A stretch of 20,589 nt of DNA, taken from the NCBI GenBank assembly GCA_003550305.1, contig QKYT01000014.1, forward strand, positions 255,076 through 275,664. The letters run 5' to 3'. The number at the start of each line of letters is the position of its first letter. Positions within the stretch are counted from its first letter, which is position 1. The translations under genes and the position numbers were made by a program. The notes under the pieces are model-generated. The model was not told the DNA's origin. It saw only the letters and a program-made list of their open reading frames with translations, and made no database searches. Of this stretch, positions 1-9,690 are shown piece after piece. This DNA is from Glomus cerebriforme. Taxonomy: Eukaryota; Glomeromycota; Glomeromycetes; Glomerales; Glomeraceae.

Positions 1-778
1 CATGATTATTTTAATTATATTTAATTATATTTTTTATGAAGTTAGATTAACCATTAATCTTAATTTCAATCTCAATCACTCAATTATATATTTTATTAAG
101 ATATTTAAAAAATATTCTAATTGTATATTTCTTTTTTTTATTTATAAATTTAATTTAGGAATTAAGAAAATTAGAAATATAAATTTATAACATTTATTTA
201 TGTAAATTTAATTTTAAAAATTAAAAAAAAAAAATTAAAAATATAAGTTTTATAATATTTATTTTATTATAAAACTTTTATTATTTTTTAAAAAATTAAA
301 AAAATAAATTTTATATTTGTTTATTACAAAACTTTAAAAAAAATATTTTGAAAGAAAGAGTTTCTAATATTCTTTTTATTATAATAAAAAAAATCCAATT
401 ATAGTTATAAATTATAAATTTTTATATTTAAATCAAATATAATAATAATTGGTATTAATAGCAGTAATTATTAATTATATAACATATAATTTAATGTTAA
501 ATTTAAATATGCAAAACTACTATTTATAATATTATAAAAATGTTTTATAATTAATAACTTATTGAAGTAAATATTTTTATAAAATTTCATGAAAAATAAG
601 AATTCAATTATTTTCTTAATATACTGTATATGAAAAAAAAATCTTCAATAATAAATATTAATTTGTTTATTTTAAAAATATACACACTTATATAAAAAAT
701 TTCAAATATAAATTTGTGATCTACAAGTTAAGTAAAATATGATTTAACAATTCTTCCTTATATAACTTCAGTGGTTTA
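1..778. other. AT-rich intergenic DNA, no gene seen
   Basis: Almost only A and T with many homopolymer runs. The one open frame of about 60 codons (2-190) is low-complexity, rich in I, N, F, L and K, and resembles no family I know. The last part (about 680-778) should carry the 3' untranslated region and poly(A) site of the GDI gene, which reads leftward into it. I see no RNA gene or repeat with clear boundaries. Confidence 0.7.
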
Positions 779-2975
779 TTATTCTGCAAATTCTTCTTCT
801 TGTTTTGGCCTTTGTTTTAGAACAAGATCTTGACCAGTAGCTCGTTTGTAAATACTTTTGACATCTTTACAAACAGTTCCGAAGTGTGATGTGGCATCGT
901 AAGAACGAGAAATAAAGACTTGGTCTTTGGAACCATCTTCGATAGGTTCATCAAGATCCGTTACATTGATAAATCTAATATTTTATATTTTAGATATTAG
1001 TATCTTAAAATTAAGAGATATATACATGTATTATAAAAGATAACTACTTCTCTACACATGGACCAAGTAAATCAAGACCAGGTTTAATTTCCTCTTCTGG
1101 TTTATCAGTTTCAACAATAGTTGAAACAATAGCAAGATAATAACCTTTGGCACAAACATTATGAGTGGCAGAAACACTTGCAATGTAAATATCTAAAAAA
1201 AAAAGTGGTAAATAATAACATAATAACTAAAAATAAATTCATATATAAAATTAATAATAACGTACCATGTTTTCTGTTAACTTGATTTTGAGGAATAACC
1301 AGTTGAATGGAATCTACATCGTCGGTATTTGGTATAGGATGTTTAAGTAAACAAATAGCACGAACAACTTTCCCGACTTTACGAACTTTGTCATGGAAAT
1401 AAGATGGATCACCAATAACTTGTTTTGTTTTGGCAATCTTTATATTTAAATTACAGATTAGAAATTTTAATAAATAATAAGAGTAATATGACATGAATTT
1501 CCATTACCTCATCGCCAGACCGAACTCCACAAACTTTACCATTCGCATCATAAACAATTTCATCGACAGGTTTATCTAACATATAAGTACCTCCATAGAT
1601 AGCACTTAACCTGTTATGATTTGGAAAACAGCGATATTATAAATAATGACCTGAGATAATAACATTTAAGAGATATAAATCATATATACCTTGCGAAACC
1701 TTGAGGCAATTCACCTAATCCATATAATGGATAAATATAGGGACTCTTCCCATAACGAGCAACAGAAGTGATATATAAAATAATTCTATCATAACTTTCT
1801 CGGGCAGTACGAGTAAGATAACTATAGTATTTTATTTAAATTAGTATAATTATAGAAAAGGCGTTGAAGGAAAGCATTTTGGATAATTTCACATACGAGT
1901 CATCCAAATATAAAGCCATGGCATGGCCAATGAAATCTTGAGTGCCAGGTTCAAGTCCAAACTTTTCGTAGACTGCTGACATTGGAACAGTATTGATATC
2001 AAGACCTAAAATTGAAATTTAATAAAAATTTTTAAACCAAATATACTAATAAAAAATATTTAAAGATGGTTGATTAATTACCTTGATGAGTACTTGGATC
2101 ATCTTCACGCCAGTTTTGCATGTATTCAAAGAATTTCTTAGCTCTTCTTTTCTCAAACAATCCCATTAAAGGACTACGTACAGCTTCCATTTCGCTTGCA
2201 GGTACTTTAGAAATTTTGCCATCCCGATATACAAAAGAACCGGATATCTGTTTAAACTCGAGATATTTCGTCACGTCAGTGTGAGTAAGAATCCTTACAA
2301 GTTCTCCATTTGCCATCATGAATTTAGGGATTAGATCAATGTTATAATCACGATCTTTTCCTAATTCACTTGGAGGTTCTGCTCCAGAGCGAAATTTTCT
2401 ATAAAGCTAATTAATAAAAATTATATAAAAAATATACATTTAATACCTTAATATATTAATGAGAATTAAATTAATTTAAAGGATTAATCAGTTAAAACTA
2501 TGAAGTATATCTATTAATATAAAGAAGGACGCGTATTATAGGAATCATTATATACATATACATGAATTATATATATTTTTAAAAAAAAGCTAAAAAGAAT
2601 ATTTGAATAAACAAGTATATATTTAGAGTAGAGGTACCCGAACAGGTGTCAAGTAGACTGATGACCTTTTCTACGTTATATTATTAAAGTCGTTAAAGTC
2701 GCCAACTCACCTGTGATAAATTCAAACTGGCACTTTCACCACCATAATAGTCGTTTCTATCTATGTGAAGGACCTTTTTTCCTTCAACAGACAATAAACC
2801 CGAAAGAATGCACTCGGTCAAGCCCGTGCCGAGAACGATGACATCATATTCTTCATCCTGCAAGATTATAGATTGAAATTAGTAACATTTTCGGAAAAAA
2901 GTTGTAATTTGAAATTAAGCGAGTCACTAAAAAAAAATTTTTCTCATCATGTTGAGAAGGTTACTAACGTACCAT
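779..2975 (-). CDS. GDI1: Rab GDP-dissociation inhibitor (GDI), nine exons
   Basis: Complement join 779-974, 1048-1192, 1266-1437, 1508-1610, 1690-1821, 1897-2005, 2082-2406, 2711-2857, 2973-2975; 443 aa, against about 447-451 in human and yeast. GDI extracts prenylated GDP-bound Rab/Ypt GTPases from membranes and recycles them through the cytosol. Seen in the sequence: the N-terminal Rossmann-type signature [13 protein letters not shown] (residues 9-21), [10 protein letters not shown], the conserved block [32 protein letters not shown], then [29 protein letters not shown] and [12 protein letters not shown]. These are hallmarks of GDI rather than of Rab escort protein, which is longer. All joins keep frame, with phases 0, 1 or 2 matching on both sides. 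The start codon stands alone in its exon, with a GTACGT donor directly after the ATG. The intron 2407-2710 (304 nt) is the longest in the gene. It shares a divergent promoter with the bL12m gene. Confidence 0.95.
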
Positions 2976-3553
2976 GGTATTTCAACAAATACAGAAATGC
3001 AAATCTGAAAGCGAAGCGATTATAGGAGGATCAATGAAATGATAAAGCTCAAAAATCCAGCAGTGATCGATTAGAGTCGTTAATAACGTATAGATTTTTC
3101 GGTTGTTACTTGTTAATATATTAACATTTATTGTGTGACGTTATACTGATGCATTGCAAATTGCAGGGGCGTTCTCAACACAAGATGTCAGAATAACGCG
3201 TACGCTGATCAAATAAGATTCGTTAGATTCGTTACTGTAACCGAATGCGCATTTGCGCGACTTGAAAATCTACGCAGTAACAATCACGTGCGTAATTTTT
3301 TTTTTTTTGCATCATATCAATGAATTTATTTACTGTACGTTTAGATTATAAAAAAATTACTCGTTTTTTTTTTTGGAAACTTCCAATGGTAATTTAAAAC
3401 CGATTCTATTTGAAGAAATTATTAAAATTTTATCAAACTGAATTATAAACAACATATTTAAATTTGGATACCAAATTTTAGTTAAATTATATTAATAATA
3501 CTATTGTTGCGTTATCTCTATCAAATAGAATTATACTCCGGTGAGTCAAAAAG
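2976..3553. promoter_or_regulatory. Divergent promoter between GDI and bL12m
   Basis: 578 bp separate the two start codons. It holds a palindromic E-box CACGTG at 3285-3290 (bHLH, Cbf1-like site) and an ACGCGT (MluI cell-cycle box type) at 3196-3201, in a short stretch (3180-3300) that is clearly less AT-rich than its surroundings, followed by poly(T). The CACGTG is about equally far from both genes. Which gene each motif serves cannot be told from sequence. Confidence 0.5.
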
Positions 3554-4373
3554 ATGAATCATTATTTTTTTTCGTTAATGTAATTCTAATGAGATCTTTA
3601 ATTCATAAATTATAAACTTATTGTTGTTTCTAGAAGAGTATCATCACCCGCGATATTTATTCAACCTTTGAAAGGTCAGCGCGTAGCTCGATATGCGACA
3701 GAAGCTGACTCAAAAGAAAGAATTCCTGCACCTGGAAAGGATGCCGCAGACAATCCACGTGTTGCTAGCCTTGTGGATCAAATTGCATCATTAACTTTAA
3801 TTGAAACCTCAGAACTAGTAAAATTATTAAAGGTAACCCTCGAATTAATTTGAAGTTTATAACTCGTCAAAATCATAATAAATTTGACGTTTTCAAAAAA
3901 AAACTTTTTAGTCTCGGTTGAACATTCAAGATGTTGTATTGCCAGCAGTTAGTTTAGCTGCATCAACAACTACCGCGCCCACAGCTTCCGCTCCTGTTGA
4001 AGTAAGTTTATTTAGATAATTTTATCTCATAATTTAGTTATTTCTAAATTTTTGTAAATTTTTTAGGAAGAGAAGGCTCCAGAGAAAACTGAGTTTACTG
4101 TGAAATTAGAAAAATACGATGCAGCGGCTAAAACAAAAATAATCCGTGAAATTAAAAATCTCTTGCCCGGAACGAATCTTGTGGAGGTAATTCATCAATG
4201 ATCTAAGTACAAATTTATGTATTATATTATTAACTATTGCCATTTTTATTATATAGGCCAAAAAATTTGTTGAAAGTGTTCCAAAAGTTGTAAAAGAAAA
4301 TGTAAATAAAGAAGAAGCGGAAAAGATTAAAAAGACCTTGGAAGGTCTTGGTGGCACTGTCATATTTGAATAA
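3554..4373 (+). CDS. MRPL12: Mitochondrial large-subunit ribosomal protein bL12m (L7/L12), five exons
   Basis: Join 3554-3579, 3634-3832, 3912-4001, 4067-4186, 4257-4373; 183 aa. It is the stalk protein of the mitochondrial ribosome that recruits and stimulates translation factors. The first about 30 residues ([20 protein letters not shown] onward) contain R and K but no acidic residue and look like a mitochondrial presequence; cleavage near RYATEA is inferred. Residues of the [20 protein letters not shown] block match the bL12 N-terminal dimerisation domain, an A/S/T/P-rich hinge follows, and the C-terminal domain shows [32 protein letters not shown] and [15 protein letters not shown]. Start choice: only the ATG at 3554 gives an open frame that splices in phase (AT|A) to exon 2; codons upstream run into a stop. 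Only 109 bp separate its stop from that of the convergent SNF8. Confidence 0.93.
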
Positions 4374-4482
4374 TAAGCGTATAATCTTATCTTAAAAAAA
4401 CGATTGGTTGCTATCTTAATATTTCACCAAATTAAATAAATTGCAAATTAAAAATTAAATTATCTAAATATGAATTTTGCCA

Positions 4483-5690
4483 TTAGTCATCTACACCTTT
4501 AAAGAAACTAGGCACCCAATATTCCGGTGGATGTACTTGTTTGTCAATCCAGCAAAGACCATCAATAAGCAACGAGTCCTAGATTAATCAAAGAGATTAA
4601 TTATTATAAAATTTTAACTAAATCTTTAAAGAAAAGGAAAGATTAAATCTCTGGCTTACAATTGCATCATTGATACGTTCATTTCCCCAACCAAATTCAG
4701 CACTTAACAACTCTTTTGTGACATAGCCTCTCTCCTAAAAGTCAAAAAAAAAATTTTTTTTTTTTTTAGCAAGAACGAGGTATAAATAAATTGATTTTTC
4801 GACGGTTTATAAATACCTGAGCTAAGACCAAAATGTCTGTTTGGTCTTTATTCAGTTCACGAGGTACAGATCTTACCATTTTACGATCACCAATTTGTAA
4901 TATTTCAAATCCGTTACCTAATGGCTTGAGTGTTTTTATAGAACGTATGATATCATCACTAATTTACAAACATTATATATAATAAGGGTATTTTTAGAAT
5001 TGTAAAAATTTTAAAAGTATAATAATCGTTTAAGGACTTACTCACTAATTTCTTGTACAGAACTACCTCCACTTCGCATCTTAATCAATTGACGCTTTAA
5101 TTCTCCCAACTCAACCAAACCACCGTTTCTACCTCTCGTGGATAAACATACATCAATGATTTGAATACCAAGCTCATAGTAAAAATCCCCAACTCCTAAA
5201 AGTTCGGCCCAGAAACCCTTATTTGCTGTATTCAATTTTTTCCATTATTAATATCCCGAAACAACAAGAATAGCAAATAATATAATTAAGATGATAAATT
5301 ACATGCAAGTGGATCTACACCAGTTGTACTGCACATTGTCTGAAAATGTTGCCTTAACACGGGATCCTTACGAATGTTTTTACGGTATTTACGTGAGAAT
5401 TCCACTAAATTTGATTTGAAGATTTGCAATTGTGCCTTCATCTATAATATAAAATTAAAGGTAAGTACTATTTATATTATGAAACTCAATATAGAAAAAA
5501 AGTACCTGTTCCATTTGTTGATCCGCAAAAGTGTTTCCAATCTCGCGGTATTGATTCTATTATTAAAGTAATGCGTGTGAACAAGAAAGCTAGAAACAAA
5601 CCTAGAATAAATGATTAATGTTTATAATTACTCTACATTGGCTTGTTGTTGCCTTTTTATTTGAGAAACGCCGGCACCAAATTTTCGCAT
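4483..5690 (-). CDS. SNF8: ESCRT-II subunit SNF8 (VPS22/EAP30), seven exons
   Basis: Complement join 4483-4578, 4660-4734, 4817-4958, 5042-5225, 5303-5441, 5506-5556, 5637-5690; 246 aa (human 258). It is a core subunit of ESCRT-II on endosomes, acting in sorting of ubiquitinated cargo into multivesicular bodies. Seen: an N-terminal basic segment ([15 protein letters not shown]), a helical region [20 protein letters not shown], the family hallmark [20 protein letters not shown] then [24 protein letters not shown], and two winged-helix blocks ending with [17 protein letters not shown] and [10 protein letters not shown]. All joins keep frame. The first intron uses a weak donor (GTAGAG, at 5636); a GTAATT four bases downstream would break the frame. 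Head-to-head with the 5989 gene. Confidence 0.93.
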
Positions 5691-5988
5691 CTTTGCAAGA
5701 TAAAAAATTAAAATTTAAAAGTTGACAATATCTTAGCTACAGTATTAATTTTGACAACTAAATTATAATTGTGTTACTTAGCGTTAGATTGTAGTTGAAT
5801 TAGAGTAAACCACGTGACAACTGTGAGTAAGTGACGTCATACGCGTATATTTGTTTTGATCAACCATTAAAAAGAGTGTATATTTTTTTTTTAACATTTT
5901 CTTTATTTTTGGTTCCTCGTTTATTATTTTATAATTTCGGTGTCAATTTCGTTGTATACATATAAAAATTATTTATAATATAAAAATT
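5691..5988. promoter_or_regulatory. Bidirectional promoter with E-box, CRE and MCB motifs
   Basis: The 298 bp between the start codons of SNF8 and the 5989 gene contain, within 36 bp, CACGTG (5811-5816, E-box), TGACGTCA (5832-5839, perfect ATF/CREB palindrome) and ACGCGT (5841-5846, MluI cell-cycle box). Two perfect 8- and 6-bp palindromes almost touching in DNA this AT-rich are unlikely to be chance. Factor identity is inferred from consensus alone. Confidence 0.6.
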
Positions 5989-8333
5989 ATGTCAAATATA
6001 CCAGAATTTTTCGCACCAGATATGTCCGTAGATTTTGAAGAACTAGGTGAACGAATTGATTTGGATAAGATTAGATCAGATGAAATATTATCTGCTAATG
6101 GTAGCCGACAAAATTTACCCATGAATCTTTTAAATATTCTTAATGATGAAAATTCAATTCATCCCGATGCTGAATACGATTCGAAAGTTGAAGCCAAAGA
6201 TGATGTTTATGCAGTTAACCTCAATAAAATGAGTATAGAACATTTGTTACAAAATGATGATGTGAACGAGATTAGCTGTACAAATTACTTTTCGGAAATA
6301 CTCATGAACGATAATGAAGAATATTCCGTGAAAAAAGTGAAATCGGATTATGTCGAAATTTCACCGCTTAAGCCTAATTTATTGAATGAAAATGCATTCA
6401 CTAGCTTTGATGACATTGTTCGTACACATATTGACGACGTTGTGGGTAGTCCGCAGCAAAAAGATGCGTTCAAAGATGTGGAAGGAGAATATACGCATAT
6501 TTCACAATCAAATGAACGGGAAACAGTTGAAGCATCGCTCGGCAACCACGTGACATCAATTGAAAGTGGGAATATCATCAATTTATCAGATAATGCCATA
6601 ATTGAGAGAGCCAGTGTACTCAAGAGTAATGAGTTAATTGATTCTCTCGTTATCAATAAATCTGGTTCTGGTGAACGAACAACGCGAGAAACCGCATTTG
6701 AAAATTCGGATCATTTGCAAAATTTCGTCGATAAAGATATGAGCAACGAAGATTCGAATGACTTACAAACTGGAGCACTTCATCTTCTTGCTGATCTTGC
6801 CATTGCAGATATTAATGCTTCACCAGTTCTGGTAATTGAAGAAGTACATAATATATCTCAATCCGAAATAAATGCACAGGTTTGGAATGAATGATTATGG
6901 ATTTAAAGTGAATTTCAGTCCTTTATTACTATTCTAATACGAAGTATTCTTTTATGGACATTTTTAAGGAGATACCGATTAATAATGACAATCAAATTGA
7001 AATAAAAAATATGATTTGTCAAGAGCGCCAAAATTTTTATAATGGTTTGCCGGAGCTTCAGTTTCTTCCGGAACAATCTAATAAGGACTTTGAACACAAA
7101 CATGATATGATTGATTCAAGTATGATTCCAGAAGTACATAATGAACTTTCGGGAGATTTACAATCAGCTGAACATATCTTTACTAAAGATAATGAAATTC
7201 ATTTGGCCGACGATAATTTGCCCTTATCGCCTTCATGCGAACAAATAAATGTGACAGAAATAGAAGATTCACCCGATAATAATGAACTAATTAAGAATCA
7301 ACCGTTAACTGGTGAACAAATAATAGAAGATACTGAAAATGCAAGTACTTCTCAAGAAGAACCGCATTCGAACGAATCGATAACGGAATCTATCAAATGT
7401 GAAGTTGTTCTACCTACATCTTCTAAAGGTGAACAACAATTAACTAGGCCAGCGTCAATAATAATAACTAGAAGTATGATTGCTTCACTCAACTTAAAAG
7501 TATGTTTTGAGTTTATCTTATTTGGGTAATTATTAAAATCAACAAATTATTAATAATAATACTTTATAGGACTCTACAAGTTCGATGAGTTTAGATGAAA
7601 AGAAACAGTTGCTTATGGAAGTACGTAAAAAGAAATCGATGTTACGTAGTAGTATCCTTCGGAATAAGCAAGCACAAAATGTTGGTGAAGACAATAAAAA
7701 TAGGTTGAGAATGAATTCATCTAAATTGTTATCACCTCAAAAGAAAGCACCTAATAAATTAAACAACACAGCTCTCACCCGGTTGACTAAACAAAATACA
7801 GATAAGAATAAAGAATATCGGTGCGAGCTTAATGTAGTAGTAGTAAGAAAGAATGTTCCAAAACCACTAAGTCCCACTTCAAAACTTCACGAGAAAACGA
7901 AGAATGGAGGAATTACTTCTGCTTTGAGATCACATAATAATAAAGGAAAGGATAATATGGGCTCATATATACCTGTCTTGAAATCACGTAGTGGACGACA
8001 AAATTTAACAAATCAAAATGAATCTTCTAACAAAGGAGTTCACTGGAATGAAAGTAGATTGATACAAGAATCGTCTCCTCTTATAAAGTCATCTCCTAGA
8101 ACAGCAAGACAAAAACCTATTCCCAAATCATGTTTAAAACAAACAGTATGTATGCCTTATAGATATTTAAATTGAGTAATCAAATAATTAACTCATAAAA
8201 TTGGTTTTAACAATAGAACCCGCCTATAGATTCTCTTGGTAATGTTCTTAACGCTAATAAAAGTTTGACACCCCTGGTAAAACGAGGAATCAAAGTCACT
8301 GTAAAACAAGTTAAATATAAAGGTGAAGAGTAA
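5989..8333 (+). CDS. Unrecognised long disordered protein with candidate PP1-docking and CDK motifs
   Basis: Tentative join 5989-6879, 6945-7499, 7570-8145, 8217-8333; about 712 aa. I do not recognise the family. The N-terminal two thirds are acidic and N/S/E-rich with no predicted fold or membrane segment; the last 230 residues are strongly basic. Seen: minimal CDK-type SP sites followed by K (ISPLK, LLSPQKK, LSPTSK), an SILR tetrad followed by NK (7651-7662) and, about 127 residues later, KGVHW (8032-8046). These fit the SILK and RVxF docking consensus for protein phosphatase 1. The C-terminus ends with a compact basic stretch LVKRGIKVTVKQVKYKG. Introns 2 and 3 have GTATGT donors and TAG acceptors in phase 0. 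The first junction is uncertain: donors at 6832 (GTAATT), 6844 (GTACAT) or 6880 (GTTTGG) and acceptors ending at 6944 or 6968 all restore the frame. ACGCGT in the promoter hints at cell-cycle expression. A scaffold of kinetochore, spindle or chromatin type is possible, not shown. Confidence 0.7.
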
Positions 8334-8568
8334 AACTTATAAATTTTAATAGTGTGTTATTTCAAGGACATTTACTATCCAGTTAATATATATATAGTTA
8401 GTAAGAAAAACCTTAATTCTCCCTCTTTGCTAGATAATAAAAATTGTGTTGTGTCTTCTGTTTTTAGCAAAAATATTTTATTGCTCCTGAATTTTTGCTC
8501 AACTACAATTAATAACTTGGTATACCAAGTAGTAATACTATTTACAAAAGCTTTTTTTATTAATCAGA

Positions 8569-9367
8569 TTAATCTATCTGTGCCTGATAAAAATAATAAT
8601 AACTTTTATTATTCAATTATAAAAGCAGGTGAAATACCAAAAGAAAAAAAAAATAAACATACAGCACGACTTTTGTCTTCTGGATTTAGTGGATCATTAC
8701 CTAATTCAATACGTAAACCATCATAAGGATAGGCTTTTCTTTCCTATAATAAATTTTTTTTATCATGCAATTTTTTATTAGGTAAATAAAGTTTTTACTT
8801 ATTAAATAAATAAGAAGAATTTGAATAAACTGACCATAGGAGCTTCGGGCATGGTTTTTGCCAAAAAGATAGCAAATAGACCAACACTACCAAAAAAAAT
8901 ACCGAGACTTTTTAAAGCAGTAGAAGTTTTATAATTATAAAGATCAAAGCTCCACACACTTATAGCTTCTTCTTCTTCATGTAACTTTAAATTTATTAAT
9001 TTAATTAATAGATTTATATATAAAAAAAGAGATTAAACTATATAAATCATAGGTGAAAAAGTGAGATGGACATAAATCTAATTAATCAAACCAATTCATG
9101 AAAATGATTACTTACAGTCTCATTTAAGTTTACTCTATTTTGTTGATCCTCCCAGCCAAGAGGAGGTCTATTTAATCGTGATTCAAAAGGTAAATTAGGA
9201 TAATCGCCAATTAAAGGGTCGGCTTCCCGAATTTTACCAGGGCTTAATTTATAAAAGGCTATTTGCTGATTAAACACTTGAGAAAAAATTGGAAAATAAT
9301 TTCGTCGAATAAATAATGTATTTGTAGTATTACGACCATAATAAGGTAATACTAAACGCGGTGGCAT
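8569..9367 (-). CDS. NDUFB8: NADH:ubiquinone oxidoreductase subunit NDUFB8 (ASHI type)
   Basis: Complement join 8569-8583, 8663-8743, 8835-8984, 9116-9367; about 165 aa. It is an accessory subunit of the membrane arm of mitochondrial complex I. Seen: an N-terminal R/N/F-rich leader consistent with import, DPLIGDYPNLPFESRLNRPP then LGWEDQQNR (the family's GDYP.LP block), an acidic EEEE followed by SVWSFD, one transmembrane helix at about residues 108-126 (LKSLGIFFGSVGLFAIFLA), and the matrix or intermembrane tail ERKAYPYDGLRIELGNDP. Joins are in phase 0. The 3' end is uncertain: splicing at the GTATGT donor (8662) gives a short tail ending AQID; without it the frame runs through to a TAA at 8609-8611. 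The presence of this gene says the organism has complex I. Divergent from eL28. Confidence 0.88.
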
Positions 9368-9690
9368 TTTTGAAGAGAAAGATTCGAAAATGTTAAACTT
9401 TTATTATATGTGTGAATTTTTAATAACCAATTAAAGAAATCTTAGATAATCGTGATTAAAACCATAACCAATCACAATAAGAAATCAAAATTTATAAATT
9501 TTTTTTTAAAATAAATTTTTTTTATTCCTCCTTTTCTCGTTTGTCATTACGTTATTTTTATAGCCAAAACATATCTAAAATATAAGTAAGTATCCATTAC
9601 AATATTTCATTTCTTTAACTCAACTGAATTCAGAACTATCAATTTATACTTTTGCTGACGAAAATTTTATAATTGTTATCTTTTTAGAAA
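9368..9690. promoter_or_regulatory. Divergent promoter of NDUFB8 and eL28, with a 5'UTR intron
   Basis: 323 bp between start codons. On the eL28 side a consensus GTAAGT (9586-9591) and a pyrimidine-rich TTTTTAG acceptor (ending 9687), three bases before the ATG, outline a 102-nt intron in the 5' untranslated leader, a common arrangement in fungal ribosomal protein genes. The C/T-rich stretch 9523-9540 just upstream is a likely transcription start zone. No canonical E-box is present here, unlike the two other divergent promoters. Confidence 0.5.
9586..9687 (+). other. Candidate 5'UTR intron of eL28
   Basis: A perfect GTAAGT donor begins at 9586 and a T-rich tract ending in TTTTTAG closes at 9687, with a branch-like CTTTAACTC between. 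It would bring the leader directly to AAA-ATG. RNA reads spanning 9585/9688 would settle it. Confidence 0.5.

Noticed and set aside
1159..1494. Leftward open frame of 111 codons as a separate gene
   Set aside because: It is GDI exon 1266-1437 read through both flanking introns; the spliced model matches GDI much better.
2520..2700. CTGATGA at 2659-2665 in the long GDI intron as a C/D-box snoRNA signal
   Set aside because: It is on the strand opposite to the host transcript, and no partnering terminal stem or second box pair was found.
5374..5571. Rightward open frame of 65 codons
   Set aside because: Antisense to SNF8 exons and introns; no motif.
6348..6656. Leftward open frame of 102 codons
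   Set aside because: Shadow of exon 1 of the 5989 gene; serine/leucine-rich antisense translation without family resemblance.
8352..8726. Rightward open frame of 124 codons
   Set aside because: It runs antisense through the NDUFB8 3' exons and introns; its composition is I/N/F/L/K-rich with no recognisable motif, while the opposite strand codes for a known protein.
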